Assembly (NCBI RefSeq): GCF_026127265.1
Contig: NZ_WWFG01000002.1
Coordinates: 1,674,001-1,738,000 of the forward strand
Direction of reading: 5' to 3'
DNA from: Nostoc sp. KVJ3
GTDB taxonomy: Bacteria; Cyanobacteriota; Cyanobacteriia; Cyanobacteriales; Nostocaceae
Length of the DNA stretch: 64,000 nt
The first letter of the stretch is position 1. Each line of letters opens with the position of its first letter. The notes beneath the pieces are model-generated. The model did no database searches. It had not been told where the DNA came from and saw only the letters and a list, made by a program, of their open reading frames with translations. The position numbers were made by a program, and so were the translations under genes. Below, one piece after another: positions 8,372 through 17,591 of this stretch.

Positions 8372-9004
8372 TTACAAGACGGCCCGCACTGGAGTCACTC
8401 TAACTTTGCCTGTACAAGGTTTGATTTCTTCTGTGAGGGTAAGGTGTTGGTAAGCATTAGGAGGTGTGATTTCAATCTTACTAGAGATTGGGCAGTTATC
8501 CTGTGGGGAACTAATGTGGTTGTATGCGACCTGGAATGAGGCTTGTTTTCCAGGAGCTAGAGTTACTTCTTGTCGAGGTTGCTTACTTGAAAAATAAGTG
8601 TCTTTGGAGCGAATAACTTTAACCCCCTCCAAAGGCTGACCTTTTGCATCTAGTAGCGCTAATCCTGGATAACCGTAGAGGGTGCAAGGGGATGAGGAAT
8701 TATTGGTGAAGGCGTAGGTGAGTCCAACATTTCCAACGCCAGCATCTTGGGAGACTCGACGCACTGACAATTGGCTAGTTTCACAGCGCGTCGAATTCGT
8801 GGCAATAGTGGCTTGAGGGGTAGAATTGTCTGTAGTTTTTCCTGTGGATGTAGGTGTTGAGTTCAACACAGCTTCTTTCGGCGGCTGTTCAGTGGTTGCT
8901 GGTAAAGCTTGTGGTTGTTTTGTTACAGAGTCAGAACCGACACAGCCAGTTGTCATCACAGTCAGGAGTAACAACATACTGCTTTCCACAATTAGAATTC
9001 GCAT
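8372..9004 (-). CDS. DUF4232-family lipoprotein
   Basis: 210 residues: lipoprotein-type signal (MRILIVESSMLLLLTVMTTGC, lipidated Cys at about 21), a Thr/Pro/Ser linker, then a DUF4232-like domain from about residue 73 with C..SQL, VGLTYAFTNNSSSPCTLYGYP, LALLDAKG and a closing C pair. DUF4232 domains are beta-sandwich proteins of actinobacterial and cyanobacterial envelopes with unknown function. It is transcribed towards the GH25 gene and may form a unit with it. Confidence 0.75.
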   Translation of the reverse strand: MRILIVESSMLLLLTVMTTGCVGSDSVTKQPQALPATTEQPPKEAVLNSTPTSTGKTTDNSTPQATIATNSTRCETSQLSVRRVSQDAGVGNVGLTYAFTNNSSSPCTLYGYPGLALLDAKGQPLEGVKVIRSKDTYFSSKQPRQEVTLAPGKQASFQVAYNHISSPQDNCPISSKIEITPPNAYQHLTLTEEIKPCTGKVRVTPVRAVL

Positions 9005-9127
9005 ATCTTTTTTTGTAGTGAACTACTTACATTGATGCTTCATATACAGTATAAGTTTCCAAATTCATAAGGATTAGCGTTGCTGTGGGTTTAGTCTGAC
9101 ACCTCTCCATTCCAGAGACGAAAGTAT

Positions 9128-10075
9128 TCAACCGAATTCGATATTATCTGTTGCTTGAATCAAACCACTGCAAATTCCCGGTTCACTCATCGAATGTCCG
9201 GCATCAGGAACCACTATAAATTCGGCTTCTGGCCAAGCGCGATGTAATTCCCAAGCTGATATCATCGGGCAGACGACATCATAGCGTCCCTGAACAATTA
9301 CAGCCGGAATATGGCGGATACGGTCTATATTTAAAAGTAATTGATCTTCAGTTTCTAAAAAGCCCTTATTCATAAAATAATGGCATTCAATACGTGCGAA
9401 AGCTGAAGCAAATTCACTCTCGCCAAACTTTTGCATAAGCTCTGGGTCTAAAAAAAGTCTACTGGTACTAGCTTCCCAAATTGACCAAGACCGAGCTGCT
9501 GCTAATTGAATTTCTAAATCTGGACTGGTTAGGCGTTTGTAATATGCTGCAATCAGATTATCACGTTCGGCGATCGCAATTGGTTTGAGATATTCTTCCC
9601 AAGCATCAGGAAAAATATAGCTAGCACCCTCTTGGTAGAACCATCGCAACTCTTTTTGCCTCAGCATAAAGATGCCACGGAGAATTAATCCCGTGCAGCG
9701 AGAGGGATGGGTTTGACTGTAGGCTAATGATAAAGTGCTACCCCAACTACCACCGAAGACTGCCCACTTTTCTATACCTAAATGTTGGCGCAGTTTTTCG
9801 ATATCACTGACTAAATCCCAGGTGGTGTTTTCTCGTAATTCAGCATGGGGTGTACTTTGACCACAACCACGCTGGTCAAACATTACTATCCGCCATTTTT
9901 CTGGGTGAAAATATTGTCGATAAAAAGGTGGACATCCACCACCAGGGCCGCCATGTAGCAAAACGATTGGTTGACCTTGGGGGTTTCCTGATTCTTCAAA
10001 ATGGATGGTATGAAGCTCGGAAACCTTTAAGCTACCTTCTAGGTAAGGCTCAATGGGTGGGTAAAGTTTTCGCAT
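9128..10075 (-). CDS. pip: Proline iminopeptidase
   Basis: Alpha/beta-hydrolase of 315 residues, the usual length for the S33 family. It removes N-terminal proline from peptides in the cytoplasm. Visible motifs: LHGGPGGG (oxyanion hole) at about 40, FDQRGCGQS, the nucleophile elbow GGSWGSTL with Ser at about 111, the acidic residue in GRYDVVCP, and catalytic His in DAGHSMSEPGI. The N-terminus (YPPIEPYLEGSLKVSELHTI) is standard, so the ATG at 10075 is secure. Single gene, followed by a repeat-containing spacer. Confidence 0.92.
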   Translation of the reverse strand: MRKLYPPIEPYLEGSLKVSELHTIHFEESGNPQGQPIVLLHGGPGGGCPPFYRQYFHPEKWRIVMFDQRGCGQSTPHAELRENTTWDLVSDIEKLRQHLGIEKWAVFGGSWGSTLSLAYSQTHPSRCTGLILRGIFMLRQKELRWFYQEGASYIFPDAWEEYLKPIAIAERDNLIAAYYKRLTSPDLEIQLAAARSWSIWEASTSRLFLDPELMQKFGESEFASAFARIECHYFMNKGFLETEDQLLLNIDRIRHIPAVIVQGRYDVVCPMISAWELHRAWPEAEFIVVPDAGHSMSEPGICSGLIQATDNIEFG

Positions 10076-10316
10076 TTAGGATACTTGTCAAGAAGAATTC
10101 AGGAGTCAGAATTCACAATTCAGAATAAATTCTGACTAATGATTCCGATGGTATGGAGCAAGCGGATTTATCCGTGGAATCAATCTAAAATCGTTCGACT
10201 GACTTGTACTGAGCGTTGTCGTTGGCGCAGCCTCTCGTAGAGAAGTAGCGCTCACGACGAAATCCAAAATCCAAAATCCAAAATTGTCTGACTCCTGACT
10301 CCTGTTTGATTAGCCT
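10076..10316. repeat. Spacer with 7-bp tandem repeat
   Basis: Contains three tandem units of ATCCAAA at about 10261-10282 and a palindromic fragment (CTCTCGTAGAGAAG) near 10232. Both types recur in Nostoc-type genomes. No gene seen. Confidence 0.45.
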
Positions 10317-12077
10317 TTAGAAGGTAAAGGTAGTTCTCAGTGTACCAATGATTGCATCATCGTTATTACCAGTAACTTGACCAGGATTTGTTAACCAAAT
10401 TACTCCGGGTGTGATGGAGATATTGTCGGTTACGCGATACTTATAGAAACCTTCAAAGTGGTATGGCTTATCAGCAGTGTTACTTCCAATATAAGGTTCA
10501 ACACCTGCGAAAAGTCCTAAAACGTTGCCCTTCTTACCAAAGTCTGGCAGAGCTAACCCAGCCCCATAACTCCAAACTTCACCATTATCATTAGCACCAA
10601 GTCCTGTGATGTTGCTGTAAAGTACAAAGCCACTAATCGACAGTTTATCACTTGGTTTGAAAGCAGCCTCAAAGCCGTAAGAATTACTTACGTATGGATT
10701 GCCACCGACACCAATGCCACCGATGCCAGGGGTACTGTTGGCGAGAAAGTTGGCTTGTGAAGTCCCAACTACAGGATTAGTGCCACCAGCGTTGAATAGA
10801 ACGCTATTGGCGCTATTATATGCGTGGACGTAGGTTGCAGCTAAGGTGATGCGATCGCCTACTTTTAAGTTCAACTGTCCTAAAGCGGCATAGTTACCCT
10901 CAAATAAACCCGAACCTGGGTTAGGGTTATTCGCTTCCGATGCCAAGTAACCAAGGGTTAATGAAGGTTGAAAGCCACCGCCACCTTTACCAAAGGCTAA
11001 GTTAACGCCAGCACCTGCACCGCCGCCAATCCGATAAATTGGGCTTTCAGAGGCAAAGGTAGACAAAGCACCGTTACCGCCATCATAATCCTCAAAGTAT
11101 GGGTTGACGGTAGGAACGTAATCGCTGTGAATACCTCCAGTCGCAGCAACGTAAACTTGGGAGTTGCCAAGGGGGAAGTAATAGGACAACCAATCTACAG
11201 AAACACCGTTGTTGGTAGTAGGGGATAGGTTAAAGGTTTGAGTCCCTTCAAATGTGCCATTTCGTAAATTTAAAGGAGTTGCATTCCCTGCTGCAAGCCT
11301 AGTATGCAAGGTATCTTTACCTGTAAAGCTGGTTTGCAAGTCTAAACGTACCCTGTCTTGAAAAACAGTGTTGTTGTTGTCGTTGCTGCCAAAGTTGTCG
11401 GTGACGGCAAAAATTGCTTCACCAACTAGCTTGGTTGTAGTAGAAAATTGATGCGCTTCCAGTTCAGCAGTCCGTGCTTCGACAGCATCGACTCGACCAC
11501 GCAAAGTTGTTAGTTCGGCTGAGAATTCCTCTTGTAAACGCTGGAGGGTTGCCAAATCCTGTTTTGTCACCAAGTCAGCAGTTGCAGTGGCAATCAGTTC
11601 ATTAACTCTATCTAAACAAGCATTTAAACCTGCGGCAAATTCATAACGAGTCAGGGCCCGGTTGCCTCTGTAAGTACTATTGGGGTATCCAGCAATACAA
11701 CCATAGCGTTCAACCAGAGATTGCAAAGCTTGGAATGCCCAATCAGTCGGTTGGACATCAGAAAACTGAGAAACTGATGTGACTTGAGACAGGGAATTCT
11801 GGTTATTACCTTCGCCACTGTAGCGATTAACGTCTTCTAAAACCTTGTTTTCATCAGTCTTTTGAGCAACCAATTGCTGATTAACTTTTGGTTGCTTTGT
11901 TGGAATGAATATTGCAGGATTAGAAGCTATTGGTACTTCTGTCTGAGCCGTTTTTACCTTTATATTTTCAGAAGAGCTTGCTATTTCAGTAGCTATAGCC
12001 CTAGCGGAAACCAACACCGTCACTCCCAAAACTACTGGACTTAGTACCAGAGTTTTCCACAATAATAGATGAGACAT
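10317..12077 (-). CDS. SLH-domain OprB-type outer-membrane porin
   Basis: 586 residues: signal peptide (about 1-30), low-complexity stretch, one SLH domain at about 105-165 (FSDVQPTDWAFQALQSLVER ... CIAGYP ... LTRYEFAAGLNACLDRV) that anchors to cell wall, a coiled coil at about 165-210, and a C-terminal OprB beta-barrel ending in TFTF (aromatic last residue typical of outer-membrane proteins). This is the standard cyanobacterial porin class, thought to pass inorganic ions and small solutes; some members are called iron uptake porins. AAAGGA precedes the ATG. Confidence 0.9.
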   Translation of the reverse strand: MSHLLLWKTLVLSPVVLGVTVLVSARAIATEIASSSENIKVKTAQTEVPIASNPAIFIPTKQPKVNQQLVAQKTDENKVLEDVNRYSGEGNNQNSLSQVTSVSQFSDVQPTDWAFQALQSLVERYGCIAGYPNSTYRGNRALTRYEFAAGLNACLDRVNELIATATADLVTKQDLATLQRLQEEFSAELTTLRGRVDAVEARTAELEAHQFSTTTKLVGEAIFAVTDNFGSNDNNNTVFQDRVRLDLQTSFTGKDTLHTRLAAGNATPLNLRNGTFEGTQTFNLSPTTNNGVSVDWLSYYFPLGNSQVYVAATGGIHSDYVPTVNPYFEDYDGGNGALSTFASESPIYRIGGGAGAGVNLAFGKGGGGFQPSLTLGYLASEANNPNPGSGLFEGNYAALGQLNLKVGDRITLAATYVHAYNSANSVLFNAGGTNPVVGTSQANFLANSTPGIGGIGVGGNPYVSNSYGFEAAFKPSDKLSISGFVLYSNITGLGANDNGEVWSYGAGLALPDFGKKGNVLGLFAGVEPYIGSNTADKPYHFEGFYKYRVTDNISITPGVIWLTNPGQVTGNNDDAIIGTLRTTFTF

Positions 12078-12147
12078 TTTTATTTTCCTTTCCCAAAAAA
12101 GACCCTAAATCACTGGGTTCAAGAAAAAGAGCACAAGTATTTATTCC

Positions 12148-12258
12148 AATTCGGTTCGGATAAGATTTTGAATATATGTGCTATCCATGTAGAGACTCGA
12201 AATTTCGCGTCTCTACACACTCAACAATGACTGCCATAAAACTTAACCGAACCATTTT
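12148..12258. repeat. Inverted-repeat element, CGGTTCGGATAAG family, copy 1
   Basis: 111 bp. Ends AATTCGGTTCGGATAAG and CTTAACCGAACCATTTT are an imperfect inverted repeat; the core has a near-palindrome GTAGAGACTCGAAATT.. with matching CGTCTCTAC (12189-12216). A related element is at 18107-18239. It lies in the upstream region of the porin gene and could affect its transcription. Confidence 0.55.
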
Positions 12259-12381
12259 GGCAGTTATTCTACTTGTTGAAAATCTTATCAGATTGTAGTA
12301 ACTGAAAGATATATTTGACAAGATTTTTACGGATGAAGAATCGTAAAGTCTTGCGGATGCAATCTTTGCCAGATTAAAAGC

Positions 12382-13842
12382 TTATGCTTGAATTTCGCTC
12401 AATTTTGAGCCATTCCTGGACTTTAGCTTCTTGTTTTTGACTCGGATTTGCGGTAAATCTTTTTTATCTTTGTAGAAGTAACAGATTTCTACTAGAGTTG
12501 GCCATATTTCTAGAGAACCGTGAAATTGGCTAATCACATCATCGATAATTCTAGAAACGTTTTGCTGAAAAAAGTCGGGTTCAAACCCATAAAATACTCT
12601 CGATAAGTTCTCCGCAAACAATTGGAGAGACTGCTTACGTTCTTCGTTCTGGGCAGACATTGAGGCTTTGACAACCTGAGTGTGGATAGCAGAGATTTTT
12701 TCCAGGATTTCCTCAGAGTCTTGTAATGTCACCTCACCAGAGTAATCAAACTTGATTCCCAGGTCATCAAGATGATAAACACTGCTCTTAATCTTCCTTT
12801 TCAGCAAGCTACATATTTCTTCATTAAAGAGTTCACTAGCGAGAGGATTACGCATATAGTTATTTCTAATATGGTTCTGGACAGCATCAACGTGGGCAGC
12901 TGCAATGCCCTCTTGCTGTATCCAAATCCTATAGATATAATCTTCAAATCTAAGCCGAGTAGGAAAAAAGGGTGGTAAACCTAGCTGATTATCATATCCG
13001 GCGACTCCACAATCCATTCTCCAGTTCTTGTTGGTAATGACAGGTCGAAAATTAGTTAGAATATAATAATCATTCAGGTCATTAGGACTGATTTGATTTT
13101 CATCATTGAGATACATGTGAATAAAATCAAGTGTATCAATATCATTAGTTCCTGTACGAAAAGTCTGGGCAATCTTGACGATCGCATTATTCAAGACTCT
13201 TCCCTGTTGTAATAAGAGGCTGTTTTCTCGAAAGTAGCCCTTGGTGGTATTGGTTTCTAAATCCATTGCTGTATCAACAACCAACTCTCCAGCTTCAAAG
13301 TTTTCTGGTACTTGGCTGGCTTTTTTACCTAGAACATCACCAAAAGCCGTAAGTAAGTCAAAAGATTTATGGACATAGCCGCCTTGTTGGGTGGACTTGA
13401 TTAATTTTCCTCGACATATTTCGTCGCCTGTTAAAGATTCTGGGCTAGTTTCAATCAATGCATCTGGTCGCATATCGTCATCGGCACTGACCATTAAATG
13501 CCCAAGGGTATACATTAGCGTGAAGTTGCGATTTCCACCGTAACTAGGTCGGAATAAGTTCTTGACGAGTGATTCTAGCTTGCGATCGCGCAGTCTTTCG
13601 TTTAAAAATGTAATAAATTGCTCTTTCTGCTGAGGGCCGACATAATACACATCATTGACTGTCTTAGTCTGCTCTAAAAGTGGGTAATATTTCTCGTGGT
13701 TGGCAATGCTGGAATCATCAAAGACGATAATTTTTACAGCATGACCATTTGCCCAGAAATTTTCATCATACTTTTCAATGGTCTGTGCTACATCTCTCAA
13801 TCGATGAGTCGGAATAACAAATATCGTCTCTTTTGATTTCAT
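12382..13842 (-). CDS. Glycosyltransferase-like protein (GT-A type N-terminus)
   Basis: 486 residues. The N-terminus (FVIPTHRLRDVAQTIEKY ... IIVFDDSS) and a later SADDDMRPDALIE have the pattern of GT-A nucleotide-sugar transferases: a PTxxR opening, a first-strand DDSS and a DxD-like metal site. Beyond about 150 residues I do not recognise it. The remainder is long and partly helical, and mentions of DTAMDLETNTT and DIDTLDFIHMY suggest a second conserved portion. Probably sugar transfer to an unknown acceptor, by inference. It lies 114 bp downstream of the small 84-aa gene on the same strand. Confidence 0.5.
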   Translation of the reverse strand: MKSKETIFVIPTHRLRDVAQTIEKYDENFWANGHAVKIIVFDDSSIANHEKYYPLLEQTKTVNDVYYVGPQQKEQFITFLNERLRDRKLESLVKNLFRPSYGGNRNFTLMYTLGHLMVSADDDMRPDALIETSPESLTGDEICRGKLIKSTQQGGYVHKSFDLLTAFGDVLGKKASQVPENFEAGELVVDTAMDLETNTTKGYFRENSLLLQQGRVLNNAIVKIAQTFRTGTNDIDTLDFIHMYLNDENQISPNDLNDYYILTNFRPVITNKNWRMDCGVAGYDNQLGLPPFFPTRLRFEDYIYRIWIQQEGIAAAHVDAVQNHIRNNYMRNPLASELFNEEICSLLKRKIKSSVYHLDDLGIKFDYSGEVTLQDSEEILEKISAIHTQVVKASMSAQNEERKQSLQLFAENLSRVFYGFEPDFFQQNVSRIIDDVISQFHGSLEIWPTLVEICYFYKDKKDLPQIRVKNKKLKSRNGSKLSEIQA

Positions 13843-13956
13843 AAAATTTGTTTAGGGGGATCAAATTAAGTTTGAAATTTTCAAACTCGGTTTAAACGTT
13901 TTCAGTCTACTAATCACTGCATTACTGCTGTTGCATATCATGATTAGTCAACTACA

Positions 13957-14211
13957 TTAAACTGGTAAATCGCTACCGATTCCCAGATTATTCTTACTAC
14001 CTTCCAACTGTTTCCAAAGAGCCTCAATTTTACTAAAGGCTTCTTCTGTAGATAGTTTTCCAGCAGTTTCTAAATTAGTGATGTAGCTAACTCTTTGAGC
14101 AAATTCTTGGAGGTTAGCATTAAATACTAGATTCTCTGGCTTCAAGTGACCGTAGTAGCGACTTCGAGGGTAGAGAAAGCTATTTTTATCTTGATAAGTT
14201 GGTTGTATCAT
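13957..14211 (-). CDS. Small conserved cyanobacterial protein (DUF7219-like)
   Basis: 84 residues with the pattern FLYPRSRYYGHLKPENLVFN, ANLQEFAQRVSYI, NLETAGKLSTEEAF and LWKQLEGSKNNLGIG. I recall this as a small family restricted to cyanobacteria, probably DUF7219; the name is from memory. Soluble, helical, no known function. It precedes the glycosyltransferase-like gene and may share its transcript. Confidence 0.65.
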   Translation of the reverse strand: MIQPTYQDKNSFLYPRSRYYGHLKPENLVFNANLQEFAQRVSYITNLETAGKLSTEEAFSKIEALWKQLEGSKNNLGIGSDLPV

Positions 14212-14316
14212 TAATTTACTTCCGACTAATACCGACTAACGGTGAGATTGCTCCAGAGCAATGATATTAAGCTGATTATTTTGGCGAAAAAATAATTTAT
14301 CTAAAACCTGATTTTT

Positions 14317-14838
14317 TTAGATATTTGGTTGCTGATTACAGCGATTTGAGAGCATTCCACTTGGCAATACTGTTTCACAGAGAGTTATGGAATTACGACC
14401 TTGAATGTCATTATTTTTTGAAGCTTTGATTAAATTAGCATAACTAAGATTAGCATTCCTAAAATCGGTTCCTTCTAGGTTAGATGCTGACAAATTTGCC
14501 TTTTGTAAATCAGAATCAGCTAACAATGTATTCTTGAGGTTCGCTCCAGTTAGATCGGCTCCTTGAAGATTGGCATTCCGAATATCTGCCCACTCTAAAT
14601 TCGCATATCGGAGATTAGCATTTTTGAGGTTAGCTCCCTGAAGATTTGCCGATCGCAAGTCAATTTTTTGTAAGTTTGCCCCGGAAAGGTTTACTGCTGA
14701 TAAATTACAGCCAAAACACTTTCTGGTTTCTTGAAGCTGTTGAATTACATACTGTTGAAGCAAATTATTCCCTTGGCTAACCAAGGAGGGAGTCAGGACA
14801 AATGCCATTGGAATTAGGGGTCGTAAAAAGAGATTCAT
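14317..14838 (-). CDS. Secreted pentapeptide-repeat protein
   Basis: 173 residues. A signal-like N-terminus (FLRPLIPMAFVLTPSLVSQG) is followed by about 20 pentapeptide repeats of the A(N/D)Lxx type (LSGANLQKIDLRSANLQGAN and so on), which form a right-handed quadrilateral beta helix. The CFGCNLS pair at the start of the repeats is typical of cyanobacterial members. The ATG at 14838 was chosen over an in-frame TTG at 14847. It is only 37 bp downstream of the second kdpA, so it is probably the last gene of that transcript; its role there is unknown. Confidence 0.8.
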   Translation of the reverse strand: MNLFLRPLIPMAFVLTPSLVSQGNNLLQQYVIQQLQETRKCFGCNLSAVNLSGANLQKIDLRSANLQGANLKNANLRYANLEWADIRNANLQGADLTGANLKNTLLADSDLQKANLSASNLEGTDFRNANLSYANLIKASKNNDIQGRNSITLCETVLPSGMLSNRCNQQPNI

Positions 14839-14875
14839 AAATACCAACTCCAGTCTAAAAGTGAGAAATTAAAGG

Positions 14876-16594
14876 TTATCTTCCTATAGCAATTTGGAAG
14901 GCTTCCGCAACAGGCCCTAGAACCAAAACAGGAAAAAATGTCAAAGCTCCCAAAATTAAAATCGTGGCAGCAGTCACACTGATAAATAGTTGGGTATCTG
15001 TATTTAAGGTTGCGCTTGAGGTAGGTATGCATTGCTTAGACGATAAGCTATCTGCTAGTAGCAACAAAGCAACAATCGGAATAAACCGTCCCATCCAGAG
15101 GGTAAATGTTGTTGTCAGGTTCCACCACAAAGCTGTCGGGGCGGGTTGGGTATCTGCCAAGCCTTCAAAACCGGAACCGTTACCCGCTGCCGCCGATGCA
15201 TATTCATAAATCACCTGGGTAAAACCATGAAAGCCAGGATTACTCATCCCTGCAAGTTGGTCAGGAAAAGCTAGAGTAATAGCACTGGGCAGTAAAATTA
15301 ATAATGGGTGAATCAGAATAATTACACTTGCTAGAGTAATTTCCCGTTTTTCGATTTTTCGTCCCAAAAACTCTGGCGTTCGTCCCACAATTAAGCCAGT
15401 CAGGAATACTGCCAAAAACATATACACCACCAAAGAAGCTGCCCCAGTGCCCATCGCACCCCAAATCACTTGCAAAAATAGGTTGAGCAAAGCACAAAAT
15501 CCGCCCGATGGCATCAGCGAGTCGAACATCCCATTAGCAGAACCAGTCATGGTTGCTGTTGTGGTGATGGCAAATAAGGCAGTTTCCGCCCAGCCTAACC
15601 GGACTTCTTTTCCCTCCAAATTGGGTTGCTGACTACCCAAGAGGGCATTCACGGCGGGATTTCCTTGGTATTCCCCGATCGCAGTTATGCTAATTAAAAC
15701 TACAAAAATGGCGAATACCATCCAAAACAGTAGGCGACTCTGTTTTAAGTTACCGATGAAGACACCGTAGGTATGAAGTAATGCTGTGGGAATCAGCAAC
15801 ATTGCTACCACTTGCAGCAAATTTGTCCCGCCGTTAGGATTTTCAAAGGGATGAGCAGAGTTACCTGCAAAGAAGGCTCCACCGTTTTCACCCAGCAGTT
15901 TGATGCTTTCAAAGTGGGCAATGGGGCCACGAGCGATCGCTTGGGTTGCTCCCTCTAAGGTGGTAAAATTGACTGGCCCGGCGAGGGTTTGAGGCACACC
16001 GCCCAACATCAATAACACCGTACTGGCGATCGCAAATGGTAGCAAAACTCGCGTAATTGAGCGAGTCAAATCTACATAAAAGTTACCTAAAGGATTACCT
16101 GTTAAGCCGCGAATAAAGGCAATTCCCACCGCTAATCCCGTAGCAGGTGCAACAAACATCAAGAAACCCAAGGCTGCGATCTGGCTCAGGTAGGACATTG
16201 TGGTTTCTGGTACATAGTGTTGCAAATCGGCAGCAACTAAGAAAGAAATGGTGGTGTGCAGTGCTGTATCCCAAGTGGGCATCCCTAAATTGGTGGGGTT
16301 CAAGGGTAGTAAACTCTGAAAGAGCAGTAGTAGTAATGCTAAAACTGCCATTGCTGTATTGCTGAGTAACAGAGCGATCGCATATTCTCTTCCAATCATG
16401 CTCTGTTGCGGTTCAATACCAATGAAGAGATAAATTAAGCGCTCTAGTGGGTTCATTACTACATCAAGCCAGGTTCTTTCCATAGAAAAGACTTTAGCGA
16501 GGTAGTTTCCGAGCATTGGTACTGACATCACAACTAAGAACAAGGTAAGAAAGATTTGCACAAAGCCTTGGAGCATAATCGGAAAACTGGGCAT
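14876..16594 (-). CDS. kdpA: Second KdpA paralogue with altered pore loops
   Basis: 572 residues, full length for KdpA, the K+-channel-like subunit of Kdp (SKT/TrkH-KtrB superfamily, four pore loops). Compared with the normal copy at 21642, pore loop 1 reads VAADLQHY (about 120-127) instead of TNTNQQHY, loop 2 reads ENGGAFFAGN (about 236) instead of ENGGGFFAIN, and loop 3 reads MTGSANGMFDS (about 349) instead of MCGAVNSFHDS; loop 4 (NGSGFEG) is kept, as are the conserved TM motifs such as VGRTPEFLGRKIEKRE. It has no adjacent kdpB. An internal ATG at 16576 (MLQG, as in the other copy) is an alternative start. Selectivity or coupling has probably changed. Confidence 0.85.
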   Translation of the reverse strand: MPSFPIMLQGFVQIFLTLFLVVMSVPMLGNYLAKVFSMERTWLDVVMNPLERLIYLFIGIEPQQSMIGREYAIALLLSNTAMAVLALLLLLFQSLLPLNPTNLGMPTWDTALHTTISFLVAADLQHYVPETTMSYLSQIAALGFLMFVAPATGLAVGIAFIRGLTGNPLGNFYVDLTRSITRVLLPFAIASTVLLMLGGVPQTLAGPVNFTTLEGATQAIARGPIAHFESIKLLGENGGAFFAGNSAHPFENPNGGTNLLQVVAMLLIPTALLHTYGVFIGNLKQSRLLFWMVFAIFVVLISITAIGEYQGNPAVNALLGSQQPNLEGKEVRLGWAETALFAITTTATMTGSANGMFDSLMPSGGFCALLNLFLQVIWGAMGTGAASLVVYMFLAVFLTGLIVGRTPEFLGRKIEKREITLASVIILIHPLLILLPSAITLAFPDQLAGMSNPGFHGFTQVIYEYASAAAGNGSGFEGLADTQPAPTALWWNLTTTFTLWMGRFIPIVALLLLADSLSSKQCIPTSSATLNTDTQLFISVTAATILILGALTFFPVLVLGPVAEAFQIAIGR

Positions 16595-16610
16595 AAAGCG
16601 ATCGCCTTAC

Positions 16611-17009
16611 CTATTTTGCACTGTAGTCAGAGCAATTGATCGCTTCTTTAGTTAGAGCCGTGGCAGGATTGACTGCACACTTTAGATAAGAGTTGTTATT
16701 AAAAAATTGGCAGCTTTTACAGGGATGTTGCTGTAGATGTTTGATGCTTACTCTTTCATCTTTATGCGGCACTGCATTTTCTGGGGGATCTTCTACGGAT
16801 TTACAGAAAGATGAAACAATAAAAACCAAGGTTCCCCAAACAATCATGAAGGTAATGTGAGCCAAAAACACTGCTACAAAAGTAATGTCTCCGTCCTGTG
16901 ATTTTGTGTTATTACCTGTTGCCTTAACTAGGTCAGCTTCAATCAGGGTAGACTGATGAACACTTTTTTGGACGGATACATAAAGTCGGAAAAACTCCGA
17001 AGTATGCAT
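16611..17009 (-). CDS. Single-TM protein with C-terminal cysteine motif
   Basis: 132 residues: a soluble N-terminal part, one hydrophobic segment at about 43-68 (FVAVFLAHITFMIVWGTLVF), and a C-terminal cysteine cluster C-x2-C (HPCKSCQFF), LKCAVNP and INCSDY at about 96-128. The four cysteines could bind metal or act in redox sensing. The motif is one I recall from small cyanobacterial proteins of unknown function. It is 16 bp upstream of the second kdpA on the same strand and is likely cotranscribed. Confidence 0.6.
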   Translation of the reverse strand: MHTSEFFRLYVSVQKSVHQSTLIEADLVKATGNNTKSQDGDITFVAVFLAHITFMIVWGTLVFIVSSFCKSVEDPPENAVPHKDERVSIKHLQQHPCKSCQFFNNNSYLKCAVNPATALTKEAINCSDYSAK

Positions 17010-17077
17010 ATTAAAAACAAGAAAGTTAGTCGAACTCAGATTTAGTAAAGGTCATCTAAATTAAACATCTTCAAAAG

Positions 17078-17587
17078 CTAGGGAGAAACTACTGCTTTGT
17101 TTGGTTTCGATCTCAGTTTTGGCAATAAATTTGTGATGGAAAAGGAATTAGAAGTATTGACTATTTGTAACTTTTCTTCACTTGCTGCCCGATCGCTAAT
17201 TGTGTCTGTATTGGTGTTGCTGCTCCAAGGAGAGGTAATCACTTCAATTTTATGAATCTGGACTAATCTGGAATAGTTGAGGATAACAGTACCCCAAGCC
17301 GTAGTTTCTGGCTTCATTCGAGTTACCAAAAGCGTAGCAACTCCTGCCGCTAACCAATCTCCTTGTAATATGGGTGGAGCTTCAACAATTACAATCGATT
17401 CAGTGGGAATAGCATGATTGGCTCTAATTTTTTGTCCACCCATAAACAGGGTTTCGATAAAAAATATTTGATTACCTTTAGAGTGAATATCGCTAATTTC
17501 ACCCTTAAATTGGATTGTAATATTAGCACCTAAATCTTTAATCATCTTTGGGTCAGGTGCATGATAAGAGAAGAAGTAAATGTTCAT
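17078..17587 (-). CDS. Hypothetical protein, 169 aa, in KdpA2 cluster
   Basis: Starts MNIYFFSYHAPDPKMIKDLG and continues with alternating strand patterns (ITIQFKGEISDI, QIFFIETLF, SIVIVEAPPILQGDWLAAG, TLLVTRMKPE), then a low-complexity Ser/Asn tail. The layout suggests a small alpha/beta or beta-rich soluble domain of about 120 residues with a disordered end. I do not recognise a named family. It begins 4 bp after the RCK_C-like gene stops, so the two are almost certainly cotranscribed. Confidence 0.6.
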   Translation of the reverse strand: MNIYFFSYHAPDPKMIKDLGANITIQFKGEISDIHSKGNQIFFIETLFMGGQKIRANHAIPTESIVIVEAPPILQGDWLAAGVATLLVTRMKPETTAWGTVILNYSRLVQIHKIEVITSPWSSNTNTDTISDRAASEEKLQIVNTSNSFSITNLLPKLRSKPNKAVVSP

Positions 17588-17591
17588 CTAT

